Of a stretch of 64,000 bases of DNA, positions 1 through 7,492 are shown piece by piece. The DNA is from Lachnospiraceae bacterium (GTDB lineage Bacteria; Bacillota; Clostridia; Lachnospirales; Lachnospiraceae). The stretch's first letter is position 1, and the number at the start of each line of letters is the position of its first letter. The stretch spans positions 1-64,000 of the forward strand of contig SFGF01000002.1 of NCBI GenBank assembly GCA_004556655.1. The letters are read 5' to 3'. The translations under genes were made by a program, and so were the position numbers. The notes under the pieces were generated by a model, which had not been told where the DNA came from, did not search any database, and saw only the letters and a program-made list of their open reading frames with translations.

Positions 1-71
1 ACACGAACGATAGGGATGTGAATGCTGCGATCAATATCAGGGAAGAAGCATTACGTCTGCTCTTTGCATAA
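1..71 (+). CDS. tnpB: C-terminal end of an IS200/IS605-type TnpB (partial, runs off left edge)
   Basis: The frame starting at base 3 reads TNDRDVNAAINIREEALRLLFA and then stops at 69-71. The DRDVNAAxNI signature is the last RuvC motif and C-terminus of TnpB/OrfB proteins of IS200/IS605 and IS607 elements, with the catalytic Asp inside RDVNAA. TnpB is an RNA-guided endonuclease carried by these transposons. Only the last 22 codons are in the window, so completeness cannot be judged. The following 180 bases look like the element's structured right end. Confidence 0.8.
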   Translation, partial: TNDRDVNAAINIREEALRLLFA

Positions 72-254
72 AATATGTCTGTATCCAGACCGAATTGTGT
101 CCATATCTGGACAAAACATTATTGTTATGCCCGTTACCGGGCTAAGAATCGAACCGCCGGGCAGGCGGGGATAGCTTATTGATACTTGCCTCATTAGAGG
201 CATTGAGTAAGAAGCCCCCACTTCAAACGAAGTTAAGTGGTGGGAGCATGTCAC
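72..254 (+). ncRNA. Structured right end of the IS605-type element, probable omega (guide) RNA scaffold
   Basis: Directly after tnpB lies a chain of short inverted repeats: GTCCA/TGGAC (about 99-112), CCCG/CGGG (130-141), CCGCC/GGCGG (153-168), GCCTC/GAGGC (188-201), and a terminal hairpin with CCC+CCACTT (215-223) pairing with AAGTGG+GGG (235-244). In this transposon class the tnpB 3' end and the right end encode the omega RNA that guides TnpB, and the last hairpin is the transposition end. The position and structure fit. The exact RNA ends and guide cannot be read without related copies. Confidence 0.55.
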
Positions 255-348
255 TATTTGAAATAAATCAAAATACAAAAAATTAAAATCTGAATGTCGT
301 TTGATGCGTCTTATATATAGCAGATTGAATAGAAAGGGGAAATAACAA

Positions 349-1671
349 ATGAAAAAGAGAGGAATTGTATTATTCATATTTGTTTTTCTGGTAGTAGGAA
401 GTATTTTCACCCCGCTGGGAAGTGTAAAAACGGAAGCTGCCACATGGAGAAAAAACAATGTAGGCTGGTGGTGGCAGGAGGATAACGGACGATATCCTGT
501 CAGTACATGGAAACGAATCGGAGGGACATGGTATGCCTTTGATCAGAATGGTTATATGCGAACGGGCTGGTACTGGGATGGAAGCAGCTGGTACTATCTT
601 GGAGGAGCGGATGATGGAGCCATGAAGACCGGTTGGCAGAAAGTGAATGGTGCATGGTATTATTTGAATGCGGATGGAAGGATGGCTACCGGCTGGCAGA
701 AAGTGAATGGTACATGGTATTATATGTACGGTGACGGACGGATGGCATCCAACACATGGATTGGAAATTACTGGGTAGACGGAAGTGGAGCATGGACGAA
801 GACAAAACAGTCTGCCCAGTGGATAAAATCAGGAAACCGCTGGTGGTATCGCCATGAAGATGGAAGCTATACCACAAATGGTTTTGAAAACATCGGCGGA
901 AATACATATTATTTTGATGGAGCCGGGTGGATGACTGCTGGCTGGCAGCAAATTAACGGATCATGGTATTATTTCGGAGGGGCGAATGACGGTTCTATGA
1001 AAACCGGATGGATCAATGATGGAAAGAAAAACTACTATCTGATGCCGGATGGAAAATGGAAATCTCTTACGATCGCCGTCGTGGGGAATAATAACGCCGA
1101 ATCCGGTGTGTGCGCCAGTAAAGTGGCAGAAATGGGAATGAATCCTGTGATTGTTACAGGAAGTTTCGATGCAAAACAATATGATGGTATGATTATTCCC
1201 GGTGGCGGAGATCTCGATCCATCCAGATATGGGCAGAGCAATACAGCCAGCAAAAATATTGACAATGCATTGGATGAACGTCAGATTGCGGCTGTACGGC
1301 AGTGTGCTGAGGTCGGTACTCCTGTACTTGGTATCTGTAAAGGTATTCAGCTTATTAATGTTGCATTTGGCGGGACGTTACATCAGGACATCGATGGACA
1401 TATGGGAACATGGCATAATATTTCAAAAGTGTCAAATGGATGGTTTTCTGCAATTTATCCTGATGTTATCAATGTCTTGAGTTATCATCATCAGTCTCTC
1501 GATACGGTTGCGCCTGGATTTACGGTGGAAATGCGGGCGAATGACGGAACCATAGAAGCATTTTCTAATGCTTCTTTGCATATCTATGGTGTGCAGTTTC
1601 ATCCGGAACAAATGAACAATGAGGTAGGGGATAACTGTATCAAGCATTTTCTGGTAACCTGCATTGACTGA
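349..1671 (+). CDS. Secreted cell-wall-binding-repeat protein with C-terminal peptidase C26 (glutamine amidotransferase-like) domain
   Basis: The 440-residue protein has a signal peptide (about 1-31, cleavage near KTEA/AT). Residues 35-240 hold tandem choline-binding/CW_binding_1-type repeats rich in GTWYYF and GWQKVNGxWYY. A class I glutamine-amidotransferase-like domain of the peptidase C26 / gamma-glutamyl-GABA hydrolase type (PuuD-like) follows at about 245-438. Visible catalytic residues are Cys330 in GICKGIQ, and His418 with Glu420 in FHPEQ; PGGGDLDPSRYGQ is also typical. PuuD-type enzymes are normally cytoplasmic, so a wall-anchored form suggests hydrolysis of gamma-glutamyl bonds outside the cell, perhaps in peptides or peptidoglycan (inference). 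GGGGA ribosome binding site at 337-341. Confidence 0.85.
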   Translation: MKKRGIVLFIFVFLVVGSIFTPLGSVKTEAATWRKNNVGWWWQEDNGRYPVSTWKRIGGTWYAFDQNGYMRTGWYWDGSSWYYLGGADDGAMKTGWQKVNGAWYYLNADGRMATGWQKVNGTWYYMYGDGRMASNTWIGNYWVDGSGAWTKTKQSAQWIKSGNRWWYRHEDGSYTTNGFENIGGNTYYFDGAGWMTAGWQQINGSWYYFGGANDGSMKTGWINDGKKNYYLMPDGKWKSLTIAVVGNNNAESGVCASKVAEMGMNPVIVTGSFDAKQYDGMIIPGGGDLDPSRYGQSNTASKNIDNALDERQIAAVRQCAEVGTPVLGICKGIQLINVAFGGTLHQDIDGHMGTWHNISKVSNGWFSAIYPDVINVLSYHHQSLDTVAPGFTVEMRANDGTIEAFSNASLHIYGVQFHPEQMNNEVGDNCIKHFLVTCID

Positions 1672-1700
1672 TATATACCAATAAGGAGAATTTTACGGTA

Positions 1701-1996
1701 ATGTGTGGTATTTGTGGATTTGTTGGAGGAGAACAAAAGACAGAGGTTCTGAAAAGTATGATGGAGTCCATCAGACATAGAGGAACGGATGAAAATGGAA
1801 TATTTGAAGGAGATGGCGTTTCTCTGGGAATGTCTTGGAGAAATCCTTTAAACGTCATCTGGTCAGTGACGTAGAAGTAGGCTCCTTTCTTTCAGGAGGG
1901 ATTGATTCTAATTATCTGGTGGCAGGATTAGAAAATATGAGCAGAATGCAGCAGATAGATATCAATAATTGGCTGCCGGAAGATATTTTATTTTAG
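1701..1996 (+). pseudogene. asnB: Remnant of asparagine synthetase B with internal deletions
   Basis: The frame from 1701 begins MCGICGFVGG and continues to IRHRGTDENG. This is the glutaminase domain start of AsnB with catalytic Cys2. After about 44 codons the homology jumps frame to RHLVSDVEVGSFLSGGIDSNYLVAG, the PPi-loop (SGGxDS) of the synthetase domain. It then jumps to MSRMQQIDINNWLPEDIL, which belongs some 100 residues further on. At least two deletions have reduced a gene of about 1.5-1.8 kb to 296 bases, so no activity is expected. A plausible RBS (AAGGAG, 1682-1687) survives. The end overlaps the convergent merR remnant by four bases. Confidence 0.8.
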
Positions 1997-2429
1997 CTGT
2001 GAGCTTTATCATATAATTGTTGGATTCCGGCAGGAAGCCTGTTGGGGATCATCTCTTTGAGTTTATCTTCATTTCCATCAGCAAGAGCTTTTTCGTAATA
2101 CCAGCATTTGAACTTAAGCATAGCAAGCGTTTTTTCAAGAGCTTTTATCTCTTCTTCAACGGCTGTTTTACGGAATTCAAAAAGGTTTTTTTTGTTTGCA
2201 TAAGTTGAGCTTCCTTCCGATACCCATTTGAAAAACTGTTTTATTTCTTTGATTTCCAATCCGTATTTTTTCAGGCACTCTATGACTCGGATTGCTTCAA
2301 GCTCCGTGTCACTGAATTGTCTGATATTACCCTTTCGCTCCAGATTAGGAAAAAATCCTTCTTTGTCATAGTATCTTAAGGTTGAAATGGGAAGGTGAAA
2401 CATTTCTGCAACTTGCCTATTGTATACAT
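1993..2429 (-). pseudogene. MerR-family regulator with an N-terminal frameshift
   Basis: From 2403 leftwards the protein reads FHLPISTLRYYDKEGFFPNLERKGNIRQFSDTELEAI, the winged helix-turn-helix of MerR regulators. A coiled-coil dimerisation helix follows (about residues 75-115). A good start, ATG at 2427-2429 giving MYTIG, is in another frame. Adding one base at 2416-2417 would restore the expected MYTIGxVAEMFHLPISTLRYYD. It is therefore a one-base-deletion pseudogene, or a sequencing error, or is translated from the internal Met at 2403. The usual role is a transcription activator responding to a small ligand; no ligand can be inferred. It is divergent from, and close to, the alpha/beta hydrolase gene, its likely target. 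Confidence 0.7.
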
Positions 2430-2438
2430 GGATTTATC

Positions 2439-3176
2439 ATGATGCAAACAGAAAAACTGAAACTGGTATCAGAATGGGATAAGACATTTCCAAAGAGTGA
2501 AAAAGTAAACCACAAAAAAGTGACATTTATCAATAGATATGGCATTAGCCTCGCAGCAGATATGTATATACCAAAGAATGTAGAAAATAAGTTGCCTGCG
2601 ATTGCGGTCAGCGGACCATTTGGAGCGGTAAAGGAGCAGTGTTCCGGTCTCTATGCACAGACTATGGCAGAACGAGGATATCTTACAATTGCCTTTGATC
2701 CATCTTTTACAGGGGAAAGTGGCGGAATACCAAGATATATGGCATCGCCGGATATTAATACGGAAGATTTCATGGCTGCCGTGGATTTCCTTTCTGTACA
2801 GGATTATGTGGATGCTGACAAAATTGCTATTATCGGTATCTGTGGATGGGGCGGTATGGCACTGAATGCAGCTGCACTTGATACCAGACTTAATTCCAAT
2901 GATGGCTGGAACAGCATCGGGTGCCAGTCTTTCATGAATCAGCCTATCTTAAAATACAGTAATGAAATAAGAAGTGCTGTACTTATTATGCATGGGGAAA
3001 AGGCACATAGCTTTTATTTTGGAAAAGATGCTTATGATGCAATGATTCAGAATAGTAAATATACAGAAAATAAGGAACTGTTGGTAATTCCTGGAGCGGT
3101 TCATACAGATCTTTATGATAATATAGACGTAATCCCATTTGATAAAATGGATGATTTTTTCAAGAAGAATATGTAA
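2439..3176 (+). pseudogene. Alpha/beta hydrolase (YcjY/DLH-like) with an internal in-frame deletion
   Basis: Starting at the ATG-ATG at 2439/2442, the protein reads MQTEKLKLVSEWDKTFPKSEKVNHKKVTF and then GISLAADMYIPKN, FDPSFTGESGG, GICGWGGMALNAAALDTR and HTDLYDNIDVIPFDK. These are hallmarks of a Clostridial alpha/beta hydrolase family that usually has about 300-320 residues. Here it has about 246. The break is at about 2890, where ALDTR runs straight into LNSNDGWN, so roughly 65 lid-region residues are missing. The nucleophile-elbow region (GICGWGG) and His of GAVHTD remain, but folding is doubtful. No convincing ribosome binding site is seen. It sits in a patch of decayed genes. Confidence 0.65.
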
Positions 3177-3213
3177 CCGAAGTGGCTGCGTTAATGTCTT
3201 CAAGGAAAAGTAC

Positions 3214-3242
3214 TTGACACACGAAAAAAGTAGGTAGAATAT
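3214..3242 (+). promoter_or_regulatory. Probable sigma-A promoter of the flavodoxin-type reductase gene
   Basis: TTGACA at 3214-3219 is followed by TAGAAT at 3235-3240 (15-base spacer) or by GAATAT at 3237-3242 (17-base spacer). It lies 30 bases before the coding start, so transcription would begin just upstream of the AGAGGAG ribosome binding site. Confidence 0.5.
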
Positions 3243-3270
3243 GAAATAAATGATTTGAGAGGAGTTAGCT

Positions 3271-3888
3271 ATGAAAGTTATATTAGTGAATGGAAGTCCT
3301 CATGCAAAAGGAAATACATATATTGCGCTTCATGAGATGGAGAAAATTTTTGCCGCAGAAGGAATCGAGACGGAGTTATTACATATTGGGAATAAGAGTA
3401 TAAGAGGGTGTGTTGCTTGCCGTTCATGCGCAAAGACTGGTAGATGCGTTTTTGATGATGAAGTGAATGTGGTGGCTTCTAAATTTGAGACATGTGATGG
3501 ATTTGTTATTGGAAGCCCGGTTTATTTTGCCTCTGCAAATGCAACACTGGTTGCATTTTTGACCAGATTATTTTTCAGTACACATTTCGATAAAACAATG
3601 AAAGTAGGAGCCAGTGTAGTGGCTGCTCGAAGAGGCGGTCTTTCTTCAACATTCGATGAACTGAATAAGTTTTTTACTATTTCTGGAATGCCGGTTGCTT
3701 CTGGTCAGTATTGGAACAGTATTCATGGCAGGGAGGTAGGAGAAGCTGAACAAGATATAGAAGGACTGCAAAGCATGCGTACACTTGCCAGAAATATGAC
3801 ATTTCTTATGAAAAGTATTGCATTGGGAAAAGCAGCCTATGGTATTCCGGAAAAAGAGCCGTTTCAGAGAATGGATTTTATCAGGTAA
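3271..3888 (+). CDS. Flavodoxin-family NAD(P)H-dependent oxidoreductase (FMN reductase / iron-sulfur flavoprotein type)
   Basis: This 205-residue cytoplasmic protein opens with MKVILVNGSPHAKGNTYIAL, the FMN phosphate-binding loop of NADPH-dependent FMN reductases. The cluster CVACRSCAKTGRC (residues about 48-60) is the Cys-rich insertion seen in iron-sulfur flavoprotein-like members. VIGSPVYFASANATLVAFLTR is the second FMN loop. It probably reduces quinones, nitro compounds or flavin with NAD(P)H; the physiological substrate is unknown. It is the only intact gene between 1.7 and 4.5 kb and has its own promoter and an AGAGGAG site. A truncated lysR follows 82 bases downstream. Confidence 0.85.
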   Translation: MKVILVNGSPHAKGNTYIALHEMEKIFAAEGIETELLHIGNKSIRGCVACRSCAKTGRCVFDDEVNVVASKFETCDGFVIGSPVYFASANATLVAFLTRLFFSTHFDKTMKVGASVVAARRGGLSSTFDELNKFFTISGMPVASGQYWNSIHGREVGEAEQDIEGLQSMRTLARNMTFLMKSIALGKAAYGIPEKEPFQRMDFIR

Positions 3889-3970
3889 AATAGTAAAGCT
3901 GGGAGAAATTAAAAAATTGAAGCGTGGGCACGGCGTGTGAAAGAGCTGTTGTAAGAAAGAAGGGAGGGTC

Positions 3971-4230
3971 ATGTATAATCCACAACTGGAAACATTTATT
4001 TTGGTAGCAGATTCCGGGAGTTTCAATAAGGCAGCTGAGTTATCCTATATCACTCCAACAGCAGTGATTAAGCAGATTAATCTTCTGGAAAGGGATTTGG
4101 GTGTAAGGCTATTTGAGCGTACCCACCGTGGTTTGAAGCTGACAAAATCAGGGATATCTTTATATAACGATGCAAAATATATAATTCAGTATTGCCGTGA
4201 CTCTGTGATTCGGGCGAAAAATGCTATGCA
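3971..4230 (+). pseudogene. N-terminal fragment of a LysR-family regulator
   Basis: MYNPQLETFILVADSGSFNKAAELSYITPTAVIKQINLLERDLGVRLFERTHRGLKLTKSG is an intact LysR winged helix-turn-helix (residues 1-62) with the start of the linker helix. LysR proteins have about 300 residues. Homology stops near residue 86 and the frame closes at 4268-4270 after unrelated codons. The ligand-binding domain is absent, and the sequence continues directly into the C-terminal part of a DUF4405 gene in another frame. A deletion has fused two genes. A DNA-binding-only peptide could in principle still be made. Confidence 0.8.
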
Positions 4231-4560
4231 AAAGGAAAATACAATATTTACCGTGTGTTTCAGACATTGATTGTGATAGCACTTTTTGGTTGCGTGAATT
4301 GGAGTTTTACTCTTATAAGCGTGCATCTTGGGATGCATTGGAGTATGGCAACAGGCATTATGGGTAAAGGCGGCAAAAAGTCTGCCACCCGTACAATATT
4401 CTTGCGGATTGTAGCTATAGTTATAGCCGGTTATGGCTTATATGCGTTTTTTATTCGTAAAATAGAGAAAAGTGATTCTTTTGGATACAAATTTAATGAA
4501 AAAAATTCTCATTTAAAGTTATTGACAGGTAATAAAAGTAAGCATATACTAACTTCGTAA
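4231..4560 (+). pseudogene. C-terminal fragment of a DUF4405 membrane protein
   Basis: In the frame from 4231 the sequence reads KGKYNIYRVFQTLIVIALFGCVN and then SFTLISVHLGMHWSMATGIMGK. It ends with a hydrophobic segment (IFLRIVAIVIAGYGLYAFFI) and a charged tail. The HLGxHWSM pattern with paired histidines, and the preceding YRxFQT motif, match DUF4405 (cytochrome-b561-like) membrane proteins. The N-terminal helices are missing and part of the middle also seems deleted. Function of DUF4405 is not established. The fragment joins the truncated lysR, marking the second half of the deletion scar. Confidence 0.65.
4522..4554 (+). promoter_or_regulatory. Promoter of the feo operon with an overlapping iron-operator-like palindrome
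   Basis: TTGACA (4522-4527), a 17-base spacer and TATACT (4545-4550) form a strong sigma-A promoter 50 bases before feoA1. Over its -10 element lies AGTAAG-CATATA-CTAACT (4537-4554). This matches, with one mismatch, the AGTTAG-N6-CTAACT palindrome found at 5072, 9147 and 9245. The position predicts repression by a metal-sensing regulator when iron is plentiful. The protein that binds it is not known from sequence. Confidence 0.7.
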
Positions 4561-4603
4561 GAGATACTTGATATGATTCAATTCGAATGAAAGCAGGTGG
4601 GTT

Positions 4604-4816
4604 ATGATGCCTTTAACGATGGCTGAAGAAGGCCGGGAAATCCGGATCAGGAAAATTGGTGGAAAGGATGAGACCAGACGATTTTTAGAGAGCCTGGGAT
4701 TTGTCATGGGTGGATTTGTTACGGTTGTATCAGAGATTAATGGAAATCTGATCGTGAAGGTAAAAGATTCCCGAGTGGCGATCAGTAAGGAAATGGCAAA
4801 TAAAATCATGATATAA
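4604..4816 (+). CDS. feoA: FeoA-family ferrous iron transport protein (first copy)
   Basis: This 70-residue, SH3-like beta-barrel protein includes the FeoA core RIRKIGGKDETRRFLESLGFVMGGFVTVVSEINGNLIVKVKDSRVAISKEMANKIMI. FeoA is a small cytoplasmic partner thought to tune the FeoB iron permease. It is the first gene of a five-gene iron operon, 13 bases ahead of a second feoA. Two adjacent ATG codons (4604, 4607) are possible starts, with GCAGGTGGG upstream. Two feoA genes ahead of feoB is a common arrangement in Clostridia. Confidence 0.92.
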   Translation: MMPLTMAEEGREIRIRKIGGKDETRRFLESLGFVMGGFVTVVSEINGNLIVKVKDSRVAISKEMANKIMI

Positions 4817-4829
4817 GGAGAGGAAAAGG

Positions 4830-5051
4830 ATGGCTACATTAAGAGATGCAAAATGCGGGCAGACAGTCAAAGTCGTAAAAATTCATGGCGAAGGTGCAGT
4901 TAAGCGCAGGATCATGGATATGGGGATTACCAAAAATACAGAGATATACATCCGGAAAGTAGCTCCACTGGGAGATCCGATCGAAGTGACAGTCAGAGGA
5001 TATGAATTGTCTATAAGAAAAGCGGATGGGGAAATGGTTGAAGTACAATAG
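4830..5051 (+). CDS. feoA: FeoA-family ferrous iron transport protein (second copy)
   Basis: This 73-residue FeoA-like SH3 fold reads LRDAKCGQTVKVVKIHGEGAVKRRIMDMGITKNTEIYIRKVAPLGDPIEVTVRGYELSIRKADGEMVEV. The MDMGITKxTxI and APLGDPIEVxVRGYxLSIRK motifs are textbook FeoA. It is more canonical than the upstream copy, and the two are diverged enough to suggest distinct partners or a heteromeric FeoB complex. It has an AGGAGAGG-type ribosome binding site. The 75-base gap to feoB contains an iron-operator-like palindrome. Confidence 0.95.
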   Translation: MATLRDAKCGQTVKVVKIHGEGAVKRRIMDMGITKNTEIYIRKVAPLGDPIEVTVRGYELSIRKADGEMVEVQ

Positions 5052-5071
5052 TACTTATTTTTTTGGTTCAG

Positions 5072-5089
5072 AGTTAGTAATAACTAAAA
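5072..5089. promoter_or_regulatory. Iron-operator-like palindrome between feoA2 and feoB
   Basis: AGTTAG-TAATAA-CTAAAA matches AGTTAG-N6-CTAACT with two mismatches in the right half. It also contains the perfect shorter palindrome TTAGT-AATA-ACTAA (5074-5087). A TATAAT lies at 5103-5108 but would give almost no leader, so whether feoB has its own regulated promoter is uncertain. Confidence 0.55.
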
Positions 5090-5126
5090 AAGGTTTGTTG
5101 TATATAATCGGAAAGAGAGGATGCAT

Positions 5127-7301
5127 ATGAAAGTCAAAATTGCGCTTGCGGGAAACCCGAACAGTGGAAAAACGACTCTGTTCAATGCCCTGACCGGATC
5201 CAATCAATTTGTGGGAAACTGGCCTGGTGTTACCGTAGAAAAAAAAGAGGGAAAAATTAAAGGATACACAACCAAAGGAGATGAGGCGATCCTGGTAGAC
5301 CTGCCGGGTATTTACTCATTGTCACCGTATACGCTGGAAGAGGTGGTGTCCAGAAATTTCCTGATTGGCGAAAAGCCGGATGCAATCATCAACATTATTG
5401 ACGGTACCAATCTGGAGAGAAACCTGTATCTGACTACACAGCTTACCGAACTTGGTATTCCGGTCATTATTGCAGTTAATATGATGGATCTGGTAAGAAA
5501 GAACGGGGAAGAACTAAATACAGAACGTCTGGGAAAAGATACCGGATGTAAAGTCGTAGAAATATCCGCTTTAAAAGGAGAAGGAATTGATCAGCTTGCG
5601 CAGCGTGCAGTAGCTATTGCAAAGAGCGGAAAATCCAGTCAGCCGGCACATAGATTTGAAGGCTGTGTGGAGCATGCTATTGCGCACATAGAAGAGGCGA
5701 TTTCCGGTAATGTAGATCCAAGTATGGAACGCTGGTATGCGGTAAAGCTTTTCGAGCGTGATGAGAAAGTTCAGGAAAGTCTGAATCTGGAAAAAAGACT
5801 ACTGGATCATATTGAAGAAGATATCGTGAGCTGTGAAAAAGAAATGGATGATGATGCGGAAAGTATCATAACAGGAGAACGTTATAATTACATAGGAAAT
5901 ATTATTGAGGACTGTTACAAAAAACGTGTGAAAAAACAGATGTCTTTATCTGATAAAATAGACCGTGTGGTAACAAACCGTTTCCTTGCACTCCCGATTT
6001 TTGCAGTTGTCATGTTCATTGTATATTATGTATCTGTTACAACTGTGGGAAGCATTTTGACAGACTGGACCAATGATACTTTATTTGTCGAATGGATCAT
6101 TCCGGGAGCTCAAAGCGCACTGGAATCCATTGGATGTGCCCCGTGGCTGACAGGGCTCCTTGTTGACGGTATTATCAGCGGTGTCGGTGCAGTGCTTGGA
6201 TTCGTTCCGCAGATGCTGGTATTGTTCCTCTTCCTGGCGTTTTTGGAAGGCTGCGGATATATGGCACGTATCGCATTTATCATGGATCGTATTTTCCGAA
6301 AATTTGGTCTGTCCGGTAAATCTTTCATTCCGATTCTGATCGGTACAGGTTGTGGTGTTCCGGGCGTTATGGCATCCAGAACCATTGAAAATGACAGAGA
6401 TCGTAAAATGACGATTATGACAACTACTTTTATTCCGTGTGGGGCAAAACTTCCGATTATTGCCCTGATTGCAGGTGCTTTGTTTGACGGTGCTGCATGG
6501 GTGGCTCCAAGTGCATATTTTGTTGGTATTGCGGCAATCATCTGCTCCGGTATTATTTTAAAGAAAACGAAAATGTTTGCAGGAGATCCTGCGCCGTTTG
6601 TTATGGAACTTCCGGCATACCATTTGCCGACTGTAGGAAATGTCCTCAGAAGTACCTGGGAGCGTGGATGGTCCTTTATCAAAAAAGCTGGAACGATTAT
6701 TCTTCTTTCAACCATTTTTGTATGGTTTGCGCAGGGATTTGGATTTGAAGGCGGACATTTTGGTATGGTAGAGGATATGGAGAACAGTATCCTGGCAGCT
6801 ATCGGTTCTGCAATTGCGTGGATCTTTAACCCTCTGGGATGGGGGAACTGGAAAGCGGCAGTGGCAGCTATCACCGGACTGGTTGCAAAAGAAAACGTAG
6901 TCGGAACTTTTGGTATCCTTTATGGCTTCGGAGAAGTGGCAGAAGACGGTGCTGAGATATGGGGAAGCCTTGCAGGATCCATGACAGCAGTAGCAGCGTA
7001 TTCTTTCCTGGTATTTAACCTTTTGTGCGCACCTTGTTTTGCTGCAATGGGAGCAATCAAAAGGGAAATGAACAATGCAAAATGGTTCTGGTTCGCGATC
7101 GGCTATCAGACACTGCTTGCGTATGTGGTTTCTCTATGTGTATATCAGATTGGCACACTTATAACGACGGGTGCATTTGGTATTGGAACAATTGTGGCAT
7201 TGTTGCTGATCATCGGATTCCTTTATCTGTTATTCCGCCCTTACAAAGAGAGCCAGAATTTTAATGTACCGAAAAGTGTTGCAGGTAAGCTCAAAGCATA
7301 A
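5127..7301 (+). CDS. feoB: Ferrous iron transport protein B (GTPase-permease)
   Basis: FeoB imports Fe2+ across the cytoplasmic membrane. Residues 1-165 are the G domain with G1 GNPNSGKTT (9-17), DLPG (G3), NMMD (G4 variant usual for FeoB) and SALKG (G5). A helical GDI-like region follows, then the polytopic permease with two gates, including GTGCGVPGVMASRTIE with its conserved Cys and the second repeat LCAPCFAAMGA. Length (about 724 residues) is normal. I prefer the second Met (5127), because GAGAGG (5115-5120) is 6 bases from it but abuts the ATG at 5121. It follows two feoA genes and is followed by a Cys-rich FeoB-associated peptide. Confidence 0.97.
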   Translation: MKVKIALAGNPNSGKTTLFNALTGSNQFVGNWPGVTVEKKEGKIKGYTTKGDEAILVDLPGIYSLSPYTLEEVVSRNFLIGEKPDAIINIIDGTNLERNLYLTTQLTELGIPVIIAVNMMDLVRKNGEELNTERLGKDTGCKVVEISALKGEGIDQLAQRAVAIAKSGKSSQPAHRFEGCVEHAIAHIEEAISGNVDPSMERWYAVKLFERDEKVQESLNLEKRLLDHIEEDIVSCEKEMDDDAESIITGERYNYIGNIIEDCYKKRVKKQMSLSDKIDRVVTNRFLALPIFAVVMFIVYYVSVTTVGSILTDWTNDTLFVEWIIPGAQSALESIGCAPWLTGLLVDGIISGVGAVLGFVPQMLVLFLFLAFLEGCGYMARIAFIMDRIFRKFGLSGKSFIPILIGTGCGVPGVMASRTIENDRDRKMTIMTTTFIPCGAKLPIIALIAGALFDGAAWVAPSAYFVGIAAIICSGIILKKTKMFAGDPAPFVMELPAYHLPTVGNVLRSTWERGWSFIKKAGTIILLSTIFVWFAQGFGFEGGHFGMVEDMENSILAAIGSAIAWIFNPLGWGNWKAAVAAITGLVAKENVVGTFGILYGFGEVAEDGAEIWGSLAGSMTAVAAYSFLVFNLLCAPCFAAMGAIKREMNNAKWFWFAIGYQTLLAYVVSLCVYQIGTLITTGAFGIGTIVALLLIIGFLYLLFRPYKESQNFNVPKSVAGKLKA

Positions 7302-7348
7302 ATGATGAGGTAATAACAGGGAATGGATGATAGGGAGGTGCAGTAACT

Positions 7349-7492
7349 ATGGGAACAGCAATCGTACTTCTTTTTCTTGCCGGAGTGATAGGACTTGTAA
7401 TCCGGAGCATGGTAAAGGATAAAAAAGCCGGGAAATCCTTACAGTGCGGGCAGAATTGTAAGCATTGCGGCGGACACTGCCATGGAAATTGA
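7349..7492 (+). CDS. FeoB-associated Cys-rich membrane peptide
   Basis: This 47-residue protein has one N-terminal transmembrane helix (TAIVLLFLAGVIGLVIRSM), a basic stretch and a cysteine/histidine tail (LQCGQNCKHCGGHCHGN). This is the architecture of the FeoB-associated Cys-rich membrane protein family found right after feoB in Clostridia. The tail carries four Cys in CxxxCxxCxxxC spacing plus His residues, so it is a likely metal ligand. The role is unproven. GGGAGGTG ribosome binding site (7333-7340). The last 11 bases overlap the start of the Fur-like gene, pointing to translational coupling. Confidence 0.88.
   Translation: MGTAIVLLFLAGVIGLVIRSMVKDKKAGKSLQCGQNCKHCGGHCHGN

Noticed and set aside
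6110..6874. A 254-codon minus-strand frame inside feoB
   Set aside because: Antisense to a well-conserved permease region; Pro/Ile-rich translation without any motif.
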